Source: Akkermansia muciniphila
Lineage (GTDB): Bacteria > Verrucomicrobiota > Verrucomicrobiia > Verrucomicrobiales > Akkermansiaceae
Direction: 5' to 3'
Assembly: GCA_004557455.1 (NCBI GenBank)
Contig: SFDX01000020.1
Coordinates: 1-56,004 of the forward strand
Length of the DNA stretch: 56,004 nucleotides
Shown here: positions 30,154-38,619 of the stretch, in pieces
Numbering within the stretch: the stretch's first letter is position 1
How the letters are laid out: the number at the start of each line of letters is the position of its first letter
Made by a program: the position numbers and the translations under genes
The notes under the pieces: model-generated
What the model saw: the letters and a program-made list of their open reading frames with translations, nothing else
Told to the model about the DNA's origin: nothing
Database searches by the model: none

Positions 30154-30456
30154 ATGAACTTACAGAAACTCATGAAGCAGGCGCAGGCCATGCAGGCCGG
30201 CATGGCGAACGCCCAGGCGAAACTGGCCGAGAAGGAATACACCGCGGAGTCCGCCGGTGGTAAGGTAACTGCTACCGCAACGGGCGATGGCATGATCAAG
30301 AGCATTAAGATCGACCCGTCGGTTATCGATCCGGAGGATTCGGACTTCCTGGAGGAGCTGGTGCTCAAGACCGTGCAGGATGCCCTCTCCGGTGCAAAGA
30401 AAATGGCAGAGAGTGAGATGGCCAAGATAACCAAGGGGTTCGGTTTCCCCATGTAA
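30154..30456 (+). CDS. YbaB/EbfC nucleoid-associated protein
   Basis: A 100-residue protein of the YbaB/EbfC family, small DNA-binding dimers often encoded directly after dnaX. It begins NLQKLMKQAQAMQAGMANAQAKL, a long helix, then three strands with GGKVTATATGDG and IKSIKIDPSVIDPED, and ends KITKGFGFPM. The position 6 bp after dnaX is conserved across bacteria and supports the call. The exact physiological role is not settled. Confidence 0.93.
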   Translation: MNLQKLMKQAQAMQAGMANAQAKLAEKEYTAESAGGKVTATATGDGMIKSIKIDPSVIDPEDSDFLEELVLKTVQDALSGAKKMAESEMAKITKGFGFPM

Positions 30457-30468
30457 GCCCGCAGGCTC

Positions 30469-31488
30469 ATGAATTGCCCTTTCCTCCCGCTTTTCTGCTG
30501 CGCGTTGACGGCCGCCCCGCTGGTGGCCGACCCGGTGTTCGTCGGTAAGTTCCCGGCCAAAATCGTTCCGGAGCAGGTGGTGCCCCTTGTGTTGGGTGAC
30601 CACGGGACTCTCACCGACTTGGTCGATGCTTCCCAACCGGTTAAGGCCGGCACCGTTGTGGGTGTTCTGAACAAGGAACGCACTGAGCAAGAGCGTGAGG
30701 ATATGGAGTTCGATCTGGAGCGGGAGCGGCTTAACACGCGGGATGAAATCCGCAAGCTCACCGTGCAGCGGGAAAAGGTGGCGTTTTTCCTTAACCTTTC
30801 GGTAGAGGAGCGTAAGTATGCCACCGACCTGAAGAGTGACGACCGGGCGATGACGGAGGAGACGCTGCAGGACTTGGATGAGCGCATCGCCATGCTCAAA
30901 CGGCAGTCCGATACCATGGAGCGCCGCAAGCGTACGGAATTTGACCGGGCGCATGAGAAACTGACGGCGAAGATGCCGTTTGACGGGCGGCTTCAGTACA
31001 GCTTCCCCGTGCCGGATGATATAAGCAAGCCGATGGAGTATAATCCGTCCGTTGCCCAGGGTTTTGCTACCGCCTGCGATGATTCATCGCTGTATGTCTG
31101 CCTCAACATCTCGAACAGCGAACTGACCCAGTTGCCGGCGGAGAATTTTACGGCGCATGTGACTCTGCCCCGCAACAAGACGCTGGTTGCATCCTTTGAT
31201 CACAGTAAGGTGGAGCGCGGTGGCAACAGCGATATGCTGGTGTATTACTTCCGTGTGTCGGATGCGGATCACGATACCGCTTACAAGATGCTGGGCAGTA
31301 TGGCCCAGGCCCGGCTGCTCTACGAACCGGGGGAGAATACCGTGCGTATCCGTAAATCTACCTTGGCGGCGCGTCCCGAGGCCGCCGGATGTGAGAATTG
31401 GGAGCAACTCGTGCGGCTCGTTTATCCGGATGCGGAGATTATTCTGATAGCGGATCGCGATATCATCCTGCAGCAACAGAAGCCGTGA
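30469..31488 (+). CDS. Membrane-fusion-like periplasmic protein
   Basis: A 339-residue protein with an N-terminal signal peptide (MNCPFLPLFCCALTAAPLVA), a lipoyl-like beta part with GVLNKERTEQ, a long coiled coil (about 75-165, rich in Glu, Arg and Lys) and beta-barrel segments after KMPFDGRLQY. This is the plan of HlyD/MacA-type adaptor proteins that connect an inner-membrane ABC exporter to an outer-membrane channel. It directly precedes an ABC ATPase (6 bp) and an FtsX-type permease, as in MacAB-like systems. The sequence is divergent, so the call rests on layout and neighbours. No TolC-like gene is in view. Confidence 0.7.
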   Translation: MNCPFLPLFCCALTAAPLVADPVFVGKFPAKIVPEQVVPLVLGDHGTLTDLVDASQPVKAGTVVGVLNKERTEQEREDMEFDLERERLNTRDEIRKLTVQREKVAFFLNLSVEERKYATDLKSDDRAMTEETLQDLDERIAMLKRQSDTMERRKRTEFDRAHEKLTAKMPFDGRLQYSFPVPDDISKPMEYNPSVAQGFATACDDSSLYVCLNISNSELTQLPAENFTAHVTLPRNKTLVASFDHSKVERGGNSDMLVYYFRVSDADHDTAYKMLGSMAQARLLYEPGENTVRIRKSTLAARPEAAGCENWEQLVRLVYPDAEIILIADRDIILQQQKP

Positions 31489-31494
31489 TGGAGC

Positions 31495-32127
31495 ATGGAG
31501 CTCATCTGTGACAGAGTCTGCTACTCTTACACCCGCAGCTTGCCGGTGTTGCAGGATTTTTCTCATGTCTTCAAGCCGGGGGTCACCCTGCTGCGGGGCT
31601 ATTCCGGCTCCGGTAAAACAACCTTGCTCAAACTGCTGGCAGGCTACCTGCGGGTTACGTCCGGGCGCATTATCCCGCCCGGTGGGGTATCCGTTACCTC
31701 TCGTGCTTACCTGCGGCGGCATGTGGCGTACATGTTTCAGGGTATCAATCTGCTGCCGCTCATGAGTGTGGAGCGTAATTTGGGGCTTGCGGCCGAGATG
31801 GCTACCCTGCCGAATGAGCAGTGGAAACCCCGCTGCGAGCAGCTGCTGGCGGATTTGGGGCTTCTGGAGCTTCGACATCGACGGGCGGATAAGCTGTCCG
31901 GTGGCCAGGCACAGCGCGCAGCCCTGGCGCGTACCCTGATGAAGGATGCCCCTACCGTGTTGCTGGATGAGCCTACCTCCGGACTTGACGACGGCAACAC
32001 GTCTATCATAAAAAATCTTGTCAGCCGAAATGCCTCTGCGCGCATTTGTATCATCAGTACACATGATAACCGCCTGCTGGATATAGCCGATGAAGTCATT
32101 GATTTTAACACTCCTGTATCTTGCTAG
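31495..32127 (+). CDS. LolD/MacB-type ABC transporter ATPase
   Basis: A 210-residue ABC ATPase: Walker A GYSGSGKTT (K41), Q-loop in YMFQGINLL, signature LSGGQAQR, Walker B VLLDEPTSGLD, switch His in ISTHD. Size and motifs fit the LolD/FtsE/MacB group that works with FtsX-fold permeases by mechanotransmission. The last 38 nt overlap the next gene, implying tight translational coupling. With the adaptor before it and the permease after it, it probably powers export or extraction of a lipoprotein, peptide or toxic compound. Confidence 0.9.
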   Translation: MELICDRVCYSYTRSLPVLQDFSHVFKPGVTLLRGYSGSGKTTLLKLLAGYLRVTSGRIIPPGGVSVTSRAYLRRHVAYMFQGINLLPLMSVERNLGLAAEMATLPNEQWKPRCEQLLADLGLLELRHRRADKLSGGQAQRAALARTLMKDAPTVLLDEPTSGLDDGNTSIIKNLVSRNASARICIISTHDNRLLDIADEVIDFNTPVSC

Positions 32128-33238
32128 GGACACGGTTCACCGCTGGCTCACGCGTATTTCCAGCCCGGTGGCGCGTGTGCTTGTGGTGTTCTTTTTGTCG
32201 CTTTGTGCGCTCTGTTTCCTGGGTAGCTATGTGGTGAGTGCCAAGATTGTGCGTAATCAGATTATGAACCTGGGTGGTGATCTCGTTACGGTAACCTTGG
32301 TGAATTCCGATGAACATCCCGCGGCGCTCCCGGGGGCAGGGGAGGTGCGCGAGCTGTTCGGGGCGGATTCGTATTGCCTGCGGCTCTGCGGATCCGCTTT
32401 TACCGAGGAGCCGCGCAAGAGTTTTCAGGTCGCTACCTATGACTTCTGTCGTGTTGGGCAGATGTTCCCCCTCATGGCGGAGAGCGGTTGCCCCACCCTG
32501 CTGGTACCGGAGGGCAGCGATGTGCCCCGAGGGCCGCTGACCGTCACGATGCACCGCATGAGCGTGGATGTTTTCGTGCGCCATTTGCCTGCGGATAACA
32601 TGCTTTTCCGTCTCTTTCGTCAGGGAATCGTTGTTGTTCAACCGGAGACTCTGGAACAGCTCGGCGCCGGCCGCTCCAATGCTAACTTCTCTTTCCTTGT
32701 CCTTCGCGTTCCCGATCTCAAGGGACCGGAGGACCTGCTTCGCGTGGAGCAGTACTTTCGCCGACTGGGTAAGCTGGACGGTGTGCAGATGAATACCTCA
32801 TCCGTGGCGGATTTGCTCCGTGAGATGGATAGCGTGCTGGATCGTCAGGTGCAATGCCGCGCTGCCTTCTGTCTGGGCATCGGCTGCATTGTCGGTATTC
32901 TCCTCACTGCATTATCGGGCATGGAATACCGGCAAAACGAGTATATCTACACCCTCATGAAGAGCTTCGGCATCCACCCCCTCCTGCTTGTCCTTGCCTT
33001 CCTGGCAGAGAACACCCTCTTGGTCGCCTCCTCCTTCCTCGCCGCTGTTACGGTTTTCATGCAATCACAGCACTACATCATCTCCCAATTCTTCAAACTC
33101 GGTCGCTACTCTCTTTCCCTCAACGAGATCATGCCGGAAATCCGACTCATCGCCGCCGCCCTCGCCGTCTGCATCCTCATTTCCTCCTTCCCCATTATCC
33201 TCGCCGCCAACCGAGAGATCGGCCGCGTGCTCAAATAG
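32090..33238 (+). CDS. FtsX/MacB-fold ABC transporter permease
   Basis: A 382-residue permease. One membrane helix lies near the N-terminus (about 27-50), a large periplasmic domain covers about 55-255, and three helices follow (about 262-283, 300-325, 350-375). This four-helix topology with the loop between helix 1 and 2 is that of FtsX/MacB/LolC permeases. It overlaps the ATPase gene by 38 nt. The gene converges on a minus-strand glycosyltransferase with only 5 bp between them. The substrate is unknown. Confidence 0.85.
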   Translation: MKSLILTLLYLARDTVHRWLTRISSPVARVLVVFFLSLCALCFLGSYVVSAKIVRNQIMNLGGDLVTVTLVNSDEHPAALPGAGEVRELFGADSYCLRLCGSAFTEEPRKSFQVATYDFCRVGQMFPLMAESGCPTLLVPEGSDVPRGPLTVTMHRMSVDVFVRHLPADNMLFRLFRQGIVVVQPETLEQLGAGRSNANFSFLVLRVPDLKGPEDLLRVEQYFRRLGKLDGVQMNTSSVADLLREMDSVLDRQVQCRAAFCLGIGCIVGILLTALSGMEYRQNEYIYTLMKSFGIHPLLLVLAFLAENTLLVASSFLAAVTVFMQSQHYIISQFFKLGRYSLSLNEIMPEIRLIAAALAVCILISSFPIILAANREIGRVLK

Positions 33239-33243
33239 CGGGG

Positions 33244-34227
33244 TTATTTCCCGCGAAGTGCACGCATGAAGCGGCGGAGGTAGAAGCCGAGGGTATGCCC
33301 GCAGCCTCCCCGTAGTACAGATGACAGAATTGCAGCCTCACGGCGCCGAAGAGTGGTAAAATCTCCTTCCGTTATTCCCATTGAGCACATGGCCCTGCGA
33401 ATGCGGGCAGAGCAGTCGGCATGCACCTCGATCGGGGCAGTAGATAGAATGCGTCGCATGGCATGCAGGCTGAAGTAGACAAGGAAAGGACGCAGACGTG
33501 CATTCGGGGATTCGGACGCATAGTAAGACGACAGGGCCTCCACCGCGCTCGCAAGCTCCGGGGAAGGCTCTCGTCCCGCCCCCTTGCTCTGTGAAAGCGA
33601 GTTGCTGTTGCAATAGTATAGATACCCGCAACTCTCAACCACGGCTACACGCGAGCAGAAAGGGAACATCATATAGTGGAAAGCCGTATCTTCTCCATAC
33701 TTGACGCCGAGCGGAAAATGAGCGCCGCAGGTGCGCAGAATATCCGTTCGATACAGGTGCCCGCTGACACCCTTCGGTAATGTCGCCAGAGCCACCGGAG
33801 TGCAGGGTGACAAAACGCGAGCGGGGCCTGCTGATTGCCGGCGTCTCTTCCCGTCCTGAATATAGGTGAATCCGCTGACCACGCAATCGGCTTTTTCCTT
33901 CAACACCGGTTCGGTTAATTCAGCCAGATACCCTGGTTCAAACTCATCATCGGCGTCCAGCATGCAAAAATACTCGCCGAGCGCCTGTTCCAAGCCGGCA
34001 TTCCTCGCCGCCGATACACCCCGATTCTGCTGTCGAAGAACGCGTATGCGGCTATCTCGTGCGGCGTAATTGCTCATGATCTCATAGGAGCTATCCGGAG
34101 AACCATCATCTATACAGATCGCCTCCCATTCGGAATACGTCTGTGCACGCAGGCTTTCCAGACAACGAGACAAATATGCCTCCGCTCGGTACACGGGAAT
34201 GATAACACTGATGAGAGGAAGAGGCAT
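33244..34227 (-). CDS. GT2 family glycosyltransferase
   Basis: A 327-residue GT-A fold enzyme. It starts LISVIIPVYRAEAYLSRCLES, has IDDGSPDSSYEI, the N-R-G-V-S-A-A-R-N nucleotide-sugar loop, and the metal-binding DADD (D91-D94). The C-terminal third is helical and specific to the protein. It probably adds a sugar to a surface glycan or lipid. No other polysaccharide gene is adjacent; the neighbours are the exporter (convergent) and a Sel1 lipoprotein, so the pathway is open. A single cytoplasmic enzyme, no membrane helix. Confidence 0.9.
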   Translation of the reverse strand: MPLPLISVIIPVYRAEAYLSRCLESLRAQTYSEWEAICIDDGSPDSSYEIMSNYAARDSRIRVLRQQNRGVSAARNAGLEQALGEYFCMLDADDEFEPGYLAELTEPVLKEKADCVVSGFTYIQDGKRRRQSAGPARVLSPCTPVALATLPKGVSGHLYRTDILRTCGAHFPLGVKYGEDTAFHYMMFPFCSRVAVVESCGYLYYCNSNSLSQSKGAGREPSPELASAVEALSSYYASESPNARLRPFLVYFSLHAMRRILSTAPIEVHADCSARIRRAMCSMGITEGDFTTLRRREAAILSSVLRGGCGHTLGFYLRRFMRALRGK

Positions 34228-34304
34228 GAGAAGAGCAGGGAGTAAGTTTGCGGCGAGAACTCCGGGTGTGGGGGAGAGGTCCCGGAGTTCTCGGTGCAGA
34301 TTGT

Positions 34305-34961
34305 CTACCAGTTAAAATTCTGCATGTGGTTGATGGCGGATTTGTTGCCCTTTGCTGCGGCGCGGGAGATCCATTCGCGGGCTAAATCCTCATTCTGCTC
34401 CACGCCGGCGCCGTGCAGGTAACAGAGACCGAGGTTGCACATGCCGGCGGCATTGCCTCGCTCGGCGGCACGGCGGAAGTAATCGGCAGCGCGGGCTTCA
34501 TCCTGCGGTACACCTTCCCCGCGACGGTAACAGGTGCCGAGGTTGTTCAGGGCGGCGCCGTCTCCTTTAGCCGCAGCAGTCTCGTAGAGAGAAAGGGCTC
34601 TGCGGATGTCTCGGGAGACTCCCACGCCGTCGGCATACATGTTACCCAGCAAATTCATGGCGCCGGCATTGCCTGCCCCGGCGGCTCTGCTGTAACAATT
34701 TGCGGCTTCGTACTCGTTTTTCTCTGTCCCCAGACCCTGCTCCAGACAGTTCCCCAGCTTTACCAAAGCATCCGGATTACCTTGGTATGCCGCCATGCGC
34801 AGGCCGGGGAGGGCCGCCGCGTAGTTGCCGGCATCGTATTGTGCCACAGCTTGGCGGTAGGTCGGGGATTGTACCCCGGCTTTGGGGCCCGCCACATTGT
34901 CGCAGGAGGCGAGAATGCCCCCGATAAGGATTGCTGATGCTGTATAATGGATCGATTTCAT
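34305..34961 (-). CDS. Sel1-repeat lipoprotein
   Basis: A 218-residue protein with a lipoprotein signal (MKSIHYTASAILIGGILASC, Cys20) and about five Sel1-like repeats of 36 residues, visible as ALVKLGNCLEQGLGTEKN, AMNLLGNMYADGVGVSRD, ALNNLGTCYRRGEGVPQD and AGMCNLGLCYLHGAGVEQN. Such solenoids mediate protein-protein contacts, often in envelope stress or secretion pathways. It lies 21 bp after trxB on the same strand and is probably cotranscribed. Confidence 0.9.
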   Translation of the reverse strand: MKSIHYTASAILIGGILASCDNVAGPKAGVQSPTYRQAVAQYDAGNYAAALPGLRMAAYQGNPDALVKLGNCLEQGLGTEKNEYEAANCYSRAAGAGNAGAMNLLGNMYADGVGVSRDIRRALSLYETAAAKGDGAALNNLGTCYRRGEGVPQDEARAADYFRRAAERGNAAGMCNLGLCYLHGAGVEQNEDLAREWISRAAAKGNKSAINHMQNFNW

Positions 34962-34982
34962 CGGCGCGGGATGGATGGGTGT

Positions 34983-35915
34983 TTATTCCTGTTCCAAAAG
35001 ATAACGCTCGGCATCCAAGGCGGCGCGGCAGCCCATCCCGGCCGCCGAGATAGCTTGCCGATAAACGGGGTCCGCCACATCGCCGGCAACAAATAAGCCG
35101 GGGGTCTTTGTCTGCGTGCTGCTGCCCTTGCTTACAATGAATCCGGCGGCATCTCGCTCCACCAAATCGCCCAAGAAAGTGCTGTTGGGTGTGTGGCCGA
35201 TGGCCATGAAGACGCACTTGACTTCCAGCGGTCTCTGCTCGCCCGTGCGTGTATCCTCCAGGGTTACCCCCTCCAGCTCACCGGCAGCATCCGTTTGATA
35301 GGCAGCCAAGGTGCTGAACCACAGAGGCTCGATCTTTTCGTCAGCCAGCACTCGCTGCTGCATGGCCTTGCTGGCACGTAACTCGCCGCGGCGATGCACC
35401 AAGTAAACCTTGCTGGCGAAACGGGTCAGGAAGCTCGCCTCCTCGCACGCACTGTCACCGCCGCCCACAACGCACACCGGCATGCCGCGATAGAACGCAC
35501 CGTCGCAGGTAGCGCAGGCCGTCAACCCGTGGCCGATTAACTCCTTCTCCCCCGGCAGCCCGAGGTAGCGCGCCGTCGCACCGGTCGCAACAATCACCGC
35601 CTTTGCCTTGTAAGCCCCGCCGTTGCTTGTTACTACAAACAACCCGCTGCAAGCCTCCTGCGTCACGCTCAGCACATCCTCATACGCATAGCGCGCCCCG
35701 AATTTCTCGGCCTGCATGCTCATGTTCACCATCAAATCCGGCCCCATGATCCCCTCCGGAAAGCCCGGGAAGTTTTCAATCTCCGTCGTGGTGGTCAACT
35801 GCCCGCCGATCTGACTGCCCGTGAAAACCAACGGTGCCAGATTCGCCCGCGCTGCATAAATAGCCGCCGTATACCCCGCCGGCCCGGTCCCGATGATGAT
35901 AAGCTGTTCTTCCAT
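34983..35915 (-). CDS. trxB: Thioredoxin reductase
   Basis: A 310-residue FAD/NADPH flavoenzyme that reduces thioredoxin. It has the FAD site IIIGTGPAGYTAAIYAAR, the redox-active CATC (C134 and C137) in TACATCDGAFY, the NADPH site VVGGGDSACEEA, and a C-terminal GDVADPVYRQAISAAGMG FAD contact. Length is typical. It begins a minus-strand operon with the Sel1 lipoprotein and is divergent from the second RM operon. Confidence 0.96.
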   Translation of the reverse strand: MEEQLIIIGTGPAGYTAAIYAARANLAPLVFTGSQIGGQLTTTTEIENFPGFPEGIMGPDLMVNMSMQAEKFGARYAYEDVLSVTQEACSGLFVVTSNGGAYKAKAVIVATGATARYLGLPGEKELIGHGLTACATCDGAFYRGMPVCVVGGGDSACEEASFLTRFASKVYLVHRRGELRASKAMQQRVLADEKIEPLWFSTLAAYQTDAAGELEGVTLEDTRTGEQRPLEVKCVFMAIGHTPNSTFLGDLVERDAAGFIVSKGSSTQTKTPGLFVAGDVADPVYRQAISAAGMGCRAALDAERYLLEQE

Positions 35916-35921
35916 TGCCCC

Positions 35922-35950
35922 ATTCTAGCACTCCCCGCCCCTCCCTGCAA
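35922..35950 (-). promoter_or_regulatory. trxB promoter
   Basis: On the minus strand: TTGCAG (35945-35950), 17 bp and the extended box TGCTAGAATG (-10 at 35922-35927), 6 bases before the ATG. Leaderless by prediction. Confidence 0.7.
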
Positions 35951-36030
35951 GCCCATTCTGCGGAACTGACGTATTTTCGGCGGTGTTGAAGTGTACTGAG
36001 TGGGGTACAGACGGAGTCGGTAAATAAAAT

Positions 36031-36055
36031 CCCCCGCCGAGGAAAAGCGCGGGGG
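36031..36055 (-). terminator. Possible minus-strand terminator upstream of trxB
   Basis: CCCCCGC (36031-36037) pairs with GCGGGGG (36049-36055). On the minus strand the stem is followed by ATTTTATTT, so it would stop transcripts heading towards trxB from the RM operon side. Confidence 0.4.
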
Positions 36056-36117
36056 AGGAGTTGCCGCCACTTTCGCCTCCCTCCCGCGCATCGCGTGTCA
36101 ATGGTGTCATTTTTGGC

Positions 36118-36145
36118 TTGACTTTTCAGCGTTGTATGATATGAT
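36118..36145 (+). promoter_or_regulatory. Promoter of the second type I RM operon
   Basis: TTGACT (36118-36123), 16 bp and TATGAT (36140-36145). Transcription should start near 36152, leaving a leader of 30-60 nt depending on the start codon used. Confidence 0.6.
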
Positions 36146-36210
36146 AGTCTTATCCCCGGGGTCCCGGGGCGGCAGAGTGAGCCATGGAGTCCGTACACAC
36201 AGGAAAGCGC

Positions 36211-38604
36211 ATGAGCGAGGAAGACGTGAAGCGCCTGTTGATTACGCCCGCATTGGAGCGTAAGTGGAACCGTTTTCTCATCGCCATGGAGGTCTGCCTC
36301 ACGGATGGCAAGGTGAACATCCAAGGCAACATCCCCACCCGCGGCAAGCGCAAGAAGGCGGATTACATCCTCTACCGGCGGGCGCATTACCCCCTGGCGG
36401 TGGTGGAGGCCAAGGACAACGCCCACAGCGTATCGGACGGCCTGCAGCAAGCCATGCAGTATGCGGAGATGCTGGATGTGCCCTTTGCCTACAGCAGCAA
36501 CGGCTCCGGCTTCACCGAGCATGATTACCTGACGGGGAAGGAGCGTTACCTGGCCATGGAGGACTTCCCCACAGCGGAGGAGCTGCTGGCGCGCTTGGCG
36601 TCGTCCGGGGACCGGCACGAGGGGCTGGCTGCGGCGGAGGAGACCGAGACAGACCGCCGACTGGCACAGGTGCGCAACCAACCGTACTACAGCGGTGCGG
36701 GGGTGCACTCTCCGCGCTATTACCAGAGCGTGGCTGTCAACCGCACGCTGGATGCCATTGCGGCCGGGCGGCGTCGCTTGCTGCTGGTGATGGCCACGGG
36801 CACGGGCAAAACCTACACGGCTTTCCAGATCGTGTGGCGACTGCTGCGCAGCGGCCTACGCCACCGCGTGCTCTACCTGGCGGATCGCAACTTCCTGGTG
36901 GACCAATCCATCCAGCAGGACTTCGCGCCGCTCGGCTCCGTGGTGCACAAGATCGACTTCTCCCGCGATGACCGCAACGGCCTGACTGCCTACCAAGTCT
37001 ACTTCGGCCTCTACCAGCAGCTCACCGGCAGCGATGCTGACGGCGAGGAGGAGGACGAGGACGCGCCCCTGACGGAGAAGTACAAATTCTTCCCGCCCAA
37101 TTTCTTTGACCTCATCATCGTAGACGAGTGCCACCGGGGCTCCGCGAAGGCAGACAGCCGCTGGCGCTGCATTCTCGAGTACTTCTCCTCCGCCACGCAA
37201 ATCGGCATGACGGCCACGCCCAAGGAGACCGCAGAGCAGTCCAACATCCGCTATTTCGGCGAGCCCCTCTTCATCTACAGCCTCAACCAAGGCATTGAGG
37301 ACGGCTTCCTGGCTCCTTTCCGCGTCATCGAGGTGCAGCTCAACATCAGCGACGGCTGGCGGCCCGTGAAGGACCAGCGGGACTACTTCGGCAACCCCAT
37401 CGAGGACCGCATCTACAACGAGCGGGACTACGACACCAACATCGTGCTCACCGACCGCATCCGCGAGGTGGCGGAGCGCATCACCTCCTACCTGCGGCGT
37501 ACGGACCCCATGGCGCGCACCATCGTGTTCTGCGCGGATGAGGAAGCCGCCGACCGCATGCGCACGGCCTTGGTGAATGCCAACGCGGACATGGTGAAAA
37601 AGTACCCGGATTATGTGGTGCGCATCACGGGCCACGATGCCGTCGGCAAGAGCAAGCTCAAGTACTTCATCTCCACCTCGGCAGAGACACCCGTGATTGC
37701 CACCACCTCCAAGCTGCTGTCCACGGGGCTGGATTGCAAGATGGTGAAGCTCATTGTGCTGGACAAGATGATCAACTCCATGACGGAGTTCAAGCAGATC
37801 ATCGGTCGCGGTACCCGCCTGCGCTGGGAGGACGGCAAAACTTCCTTCACCGTGATGGACCTGCGGAAGGTCTCCCGCCTGTTTGCAGACCCCGCTTGGG
37901 ACGGCCCGGTGGAGACCGTGGAGCCGAAGCCCGGCCCGGGGCCCAAGCCAACCCCGCCTAAACCGCAGCCCGGCCCGGGGCCGAATCCGCCGCCCCCTCC
38001 GGGTCTGCGTGCGCCCAAGCCTGTCGTGCACCGGGACGGCTGCAAGGTCTATGTGACACTGGAGCGCGTTTCCGTCTACGACAGCGAGGGTAAACTGCTG
38101 CGCACGATGGACATCATGGACTACACGCGCGAGACCGTGCGCGGCGGTGTCAGCTCCCTGCAGGAGTTTATCCGCAACTGGCCGGAGCAGCAGAAGCAGA
38201 CCGCCCTGCGCGAGCTGCTGGAGGCGAACGGTATCGACTTGGCGTCCCTCAAGAAGGATCGCGATATGGAGGAGGTGGATGACTTCGATTTCCTCTGCTA
38301 TGTAGCCTTCGGGCAGGCACCGCTCACCCGCCGAGAGCGCGCGGAGCAGGTGCGGAGGCGCGATTTCTTCTCCCGCTACGCGCCGGAGGCCCGGCAGGTG
38401 CTGCAGGCTTTGCTGGAGCAGTACGCGCGGGTGGGCAGCGGGGAACTGGCCAAGGTCGATGTGCTGAGCATCGACCCCTTCCGCCGCATGGGCAGCATCA
38501 CCAAGATCTTCTCTTTCTTCGGCGGGCGGGCGGAGTACTTCCGCGCGGTGCAGGAGCTGCAGAGTGCCATCATCGGCGCCGTGCCGTCGCGCCCGGCTGT
38601 GTAA
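36211..38604 (+). CDS. hsdR: Type I RM restriction subunit, second system
   Basis: A 797-residue HsdR. The PD-(D/E)xK nuclease has D51 and E66-A-K68 (VVEAKDN); the SF2 motor has MATGTGKTY (K200), DECH at 305-308 and a TGLDCK/IIGRGTRLRW second lobe. A Pro/Gly-rich linker (about 570-605, repeats of PKPGPGPKP) leads to the C-terminal docking domain. I chose the ATG at 36211 because AGGAAAG lies 4 bases upstream and the product begins MSEEDVKRLLITPAL like family members; an in-frame ATG at 36184 would add nine residues. It differs from the first HsdR in length and sequence, so the two systems are unrelated acquisitions. Confidence 0.93.
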   Translation: MSEEDVKRLLITPALERKWNRFLIAMEVCLTDGKVNIQGNIPTRGKRKKADYILYRRAHYPLAVVEAKDNAHSVSDGLQQAMQYAEMLDVPFAYSSNGSGFTEHDYLTGKERYLAMEDFPTAEELLARLASSGDRHEGLAAAEETETDRRLAQVRNQPYYSGAGVHSPRYYQSVAVNRTLDAIAAGRRRLLLVMATGTGKTYTAFQIVWRLLRSGLRHRVLYLADRNFLVDQSIQQDFAPLGSVVHKIDFSRDDRNGLTAYQVYFGLYQQLTGSDADGEEEDEDAPLTEKYKFFPPNFFDLIIVDECHRGSAKADSRWRCILEYFSSATQIGMTATPKETAEQSNIRYFGEPLFIYSLNQGIEDGFLAPFRVIEVQLNISDGWRPVKDQRDYFGNPIEDRIYNERDYDTNIVLTDRIREVAERITSYLRRTDPMARTIVFCADEEAADRMRTALVNANADMVKKYPDYVVRITGHDAVGKSKLKYFISTSAETPVIATTSKLLSTGLDCKMVKLIVLDKMINSMTEFKQIIGRGTRLRWEDGKTSFTVMDLRKVSRLFADPAWDGPVETVEPKPGPGPKPTPPKPQPGPGPNPPPPPGLRAPKPVVHRDGCKVYVTLERVSVYDSEGKLLRTMDIMDYTRETVRGGVSSLQEFIRNWPEQQKQTALRELLEANGIDLASLKKDRDMEEVDDFDFLCYVAFGQAPLTRRERAEQVRRRDFFSRYAPEARQVLQALLEQYARVGSGELAKVDVLSIDPFRRMGSITKIFSFFGGRAEYFRAVQELQSAIIGAVPSRPAV

Positions 38605-38619
38605 TAACCCCTTTTCATC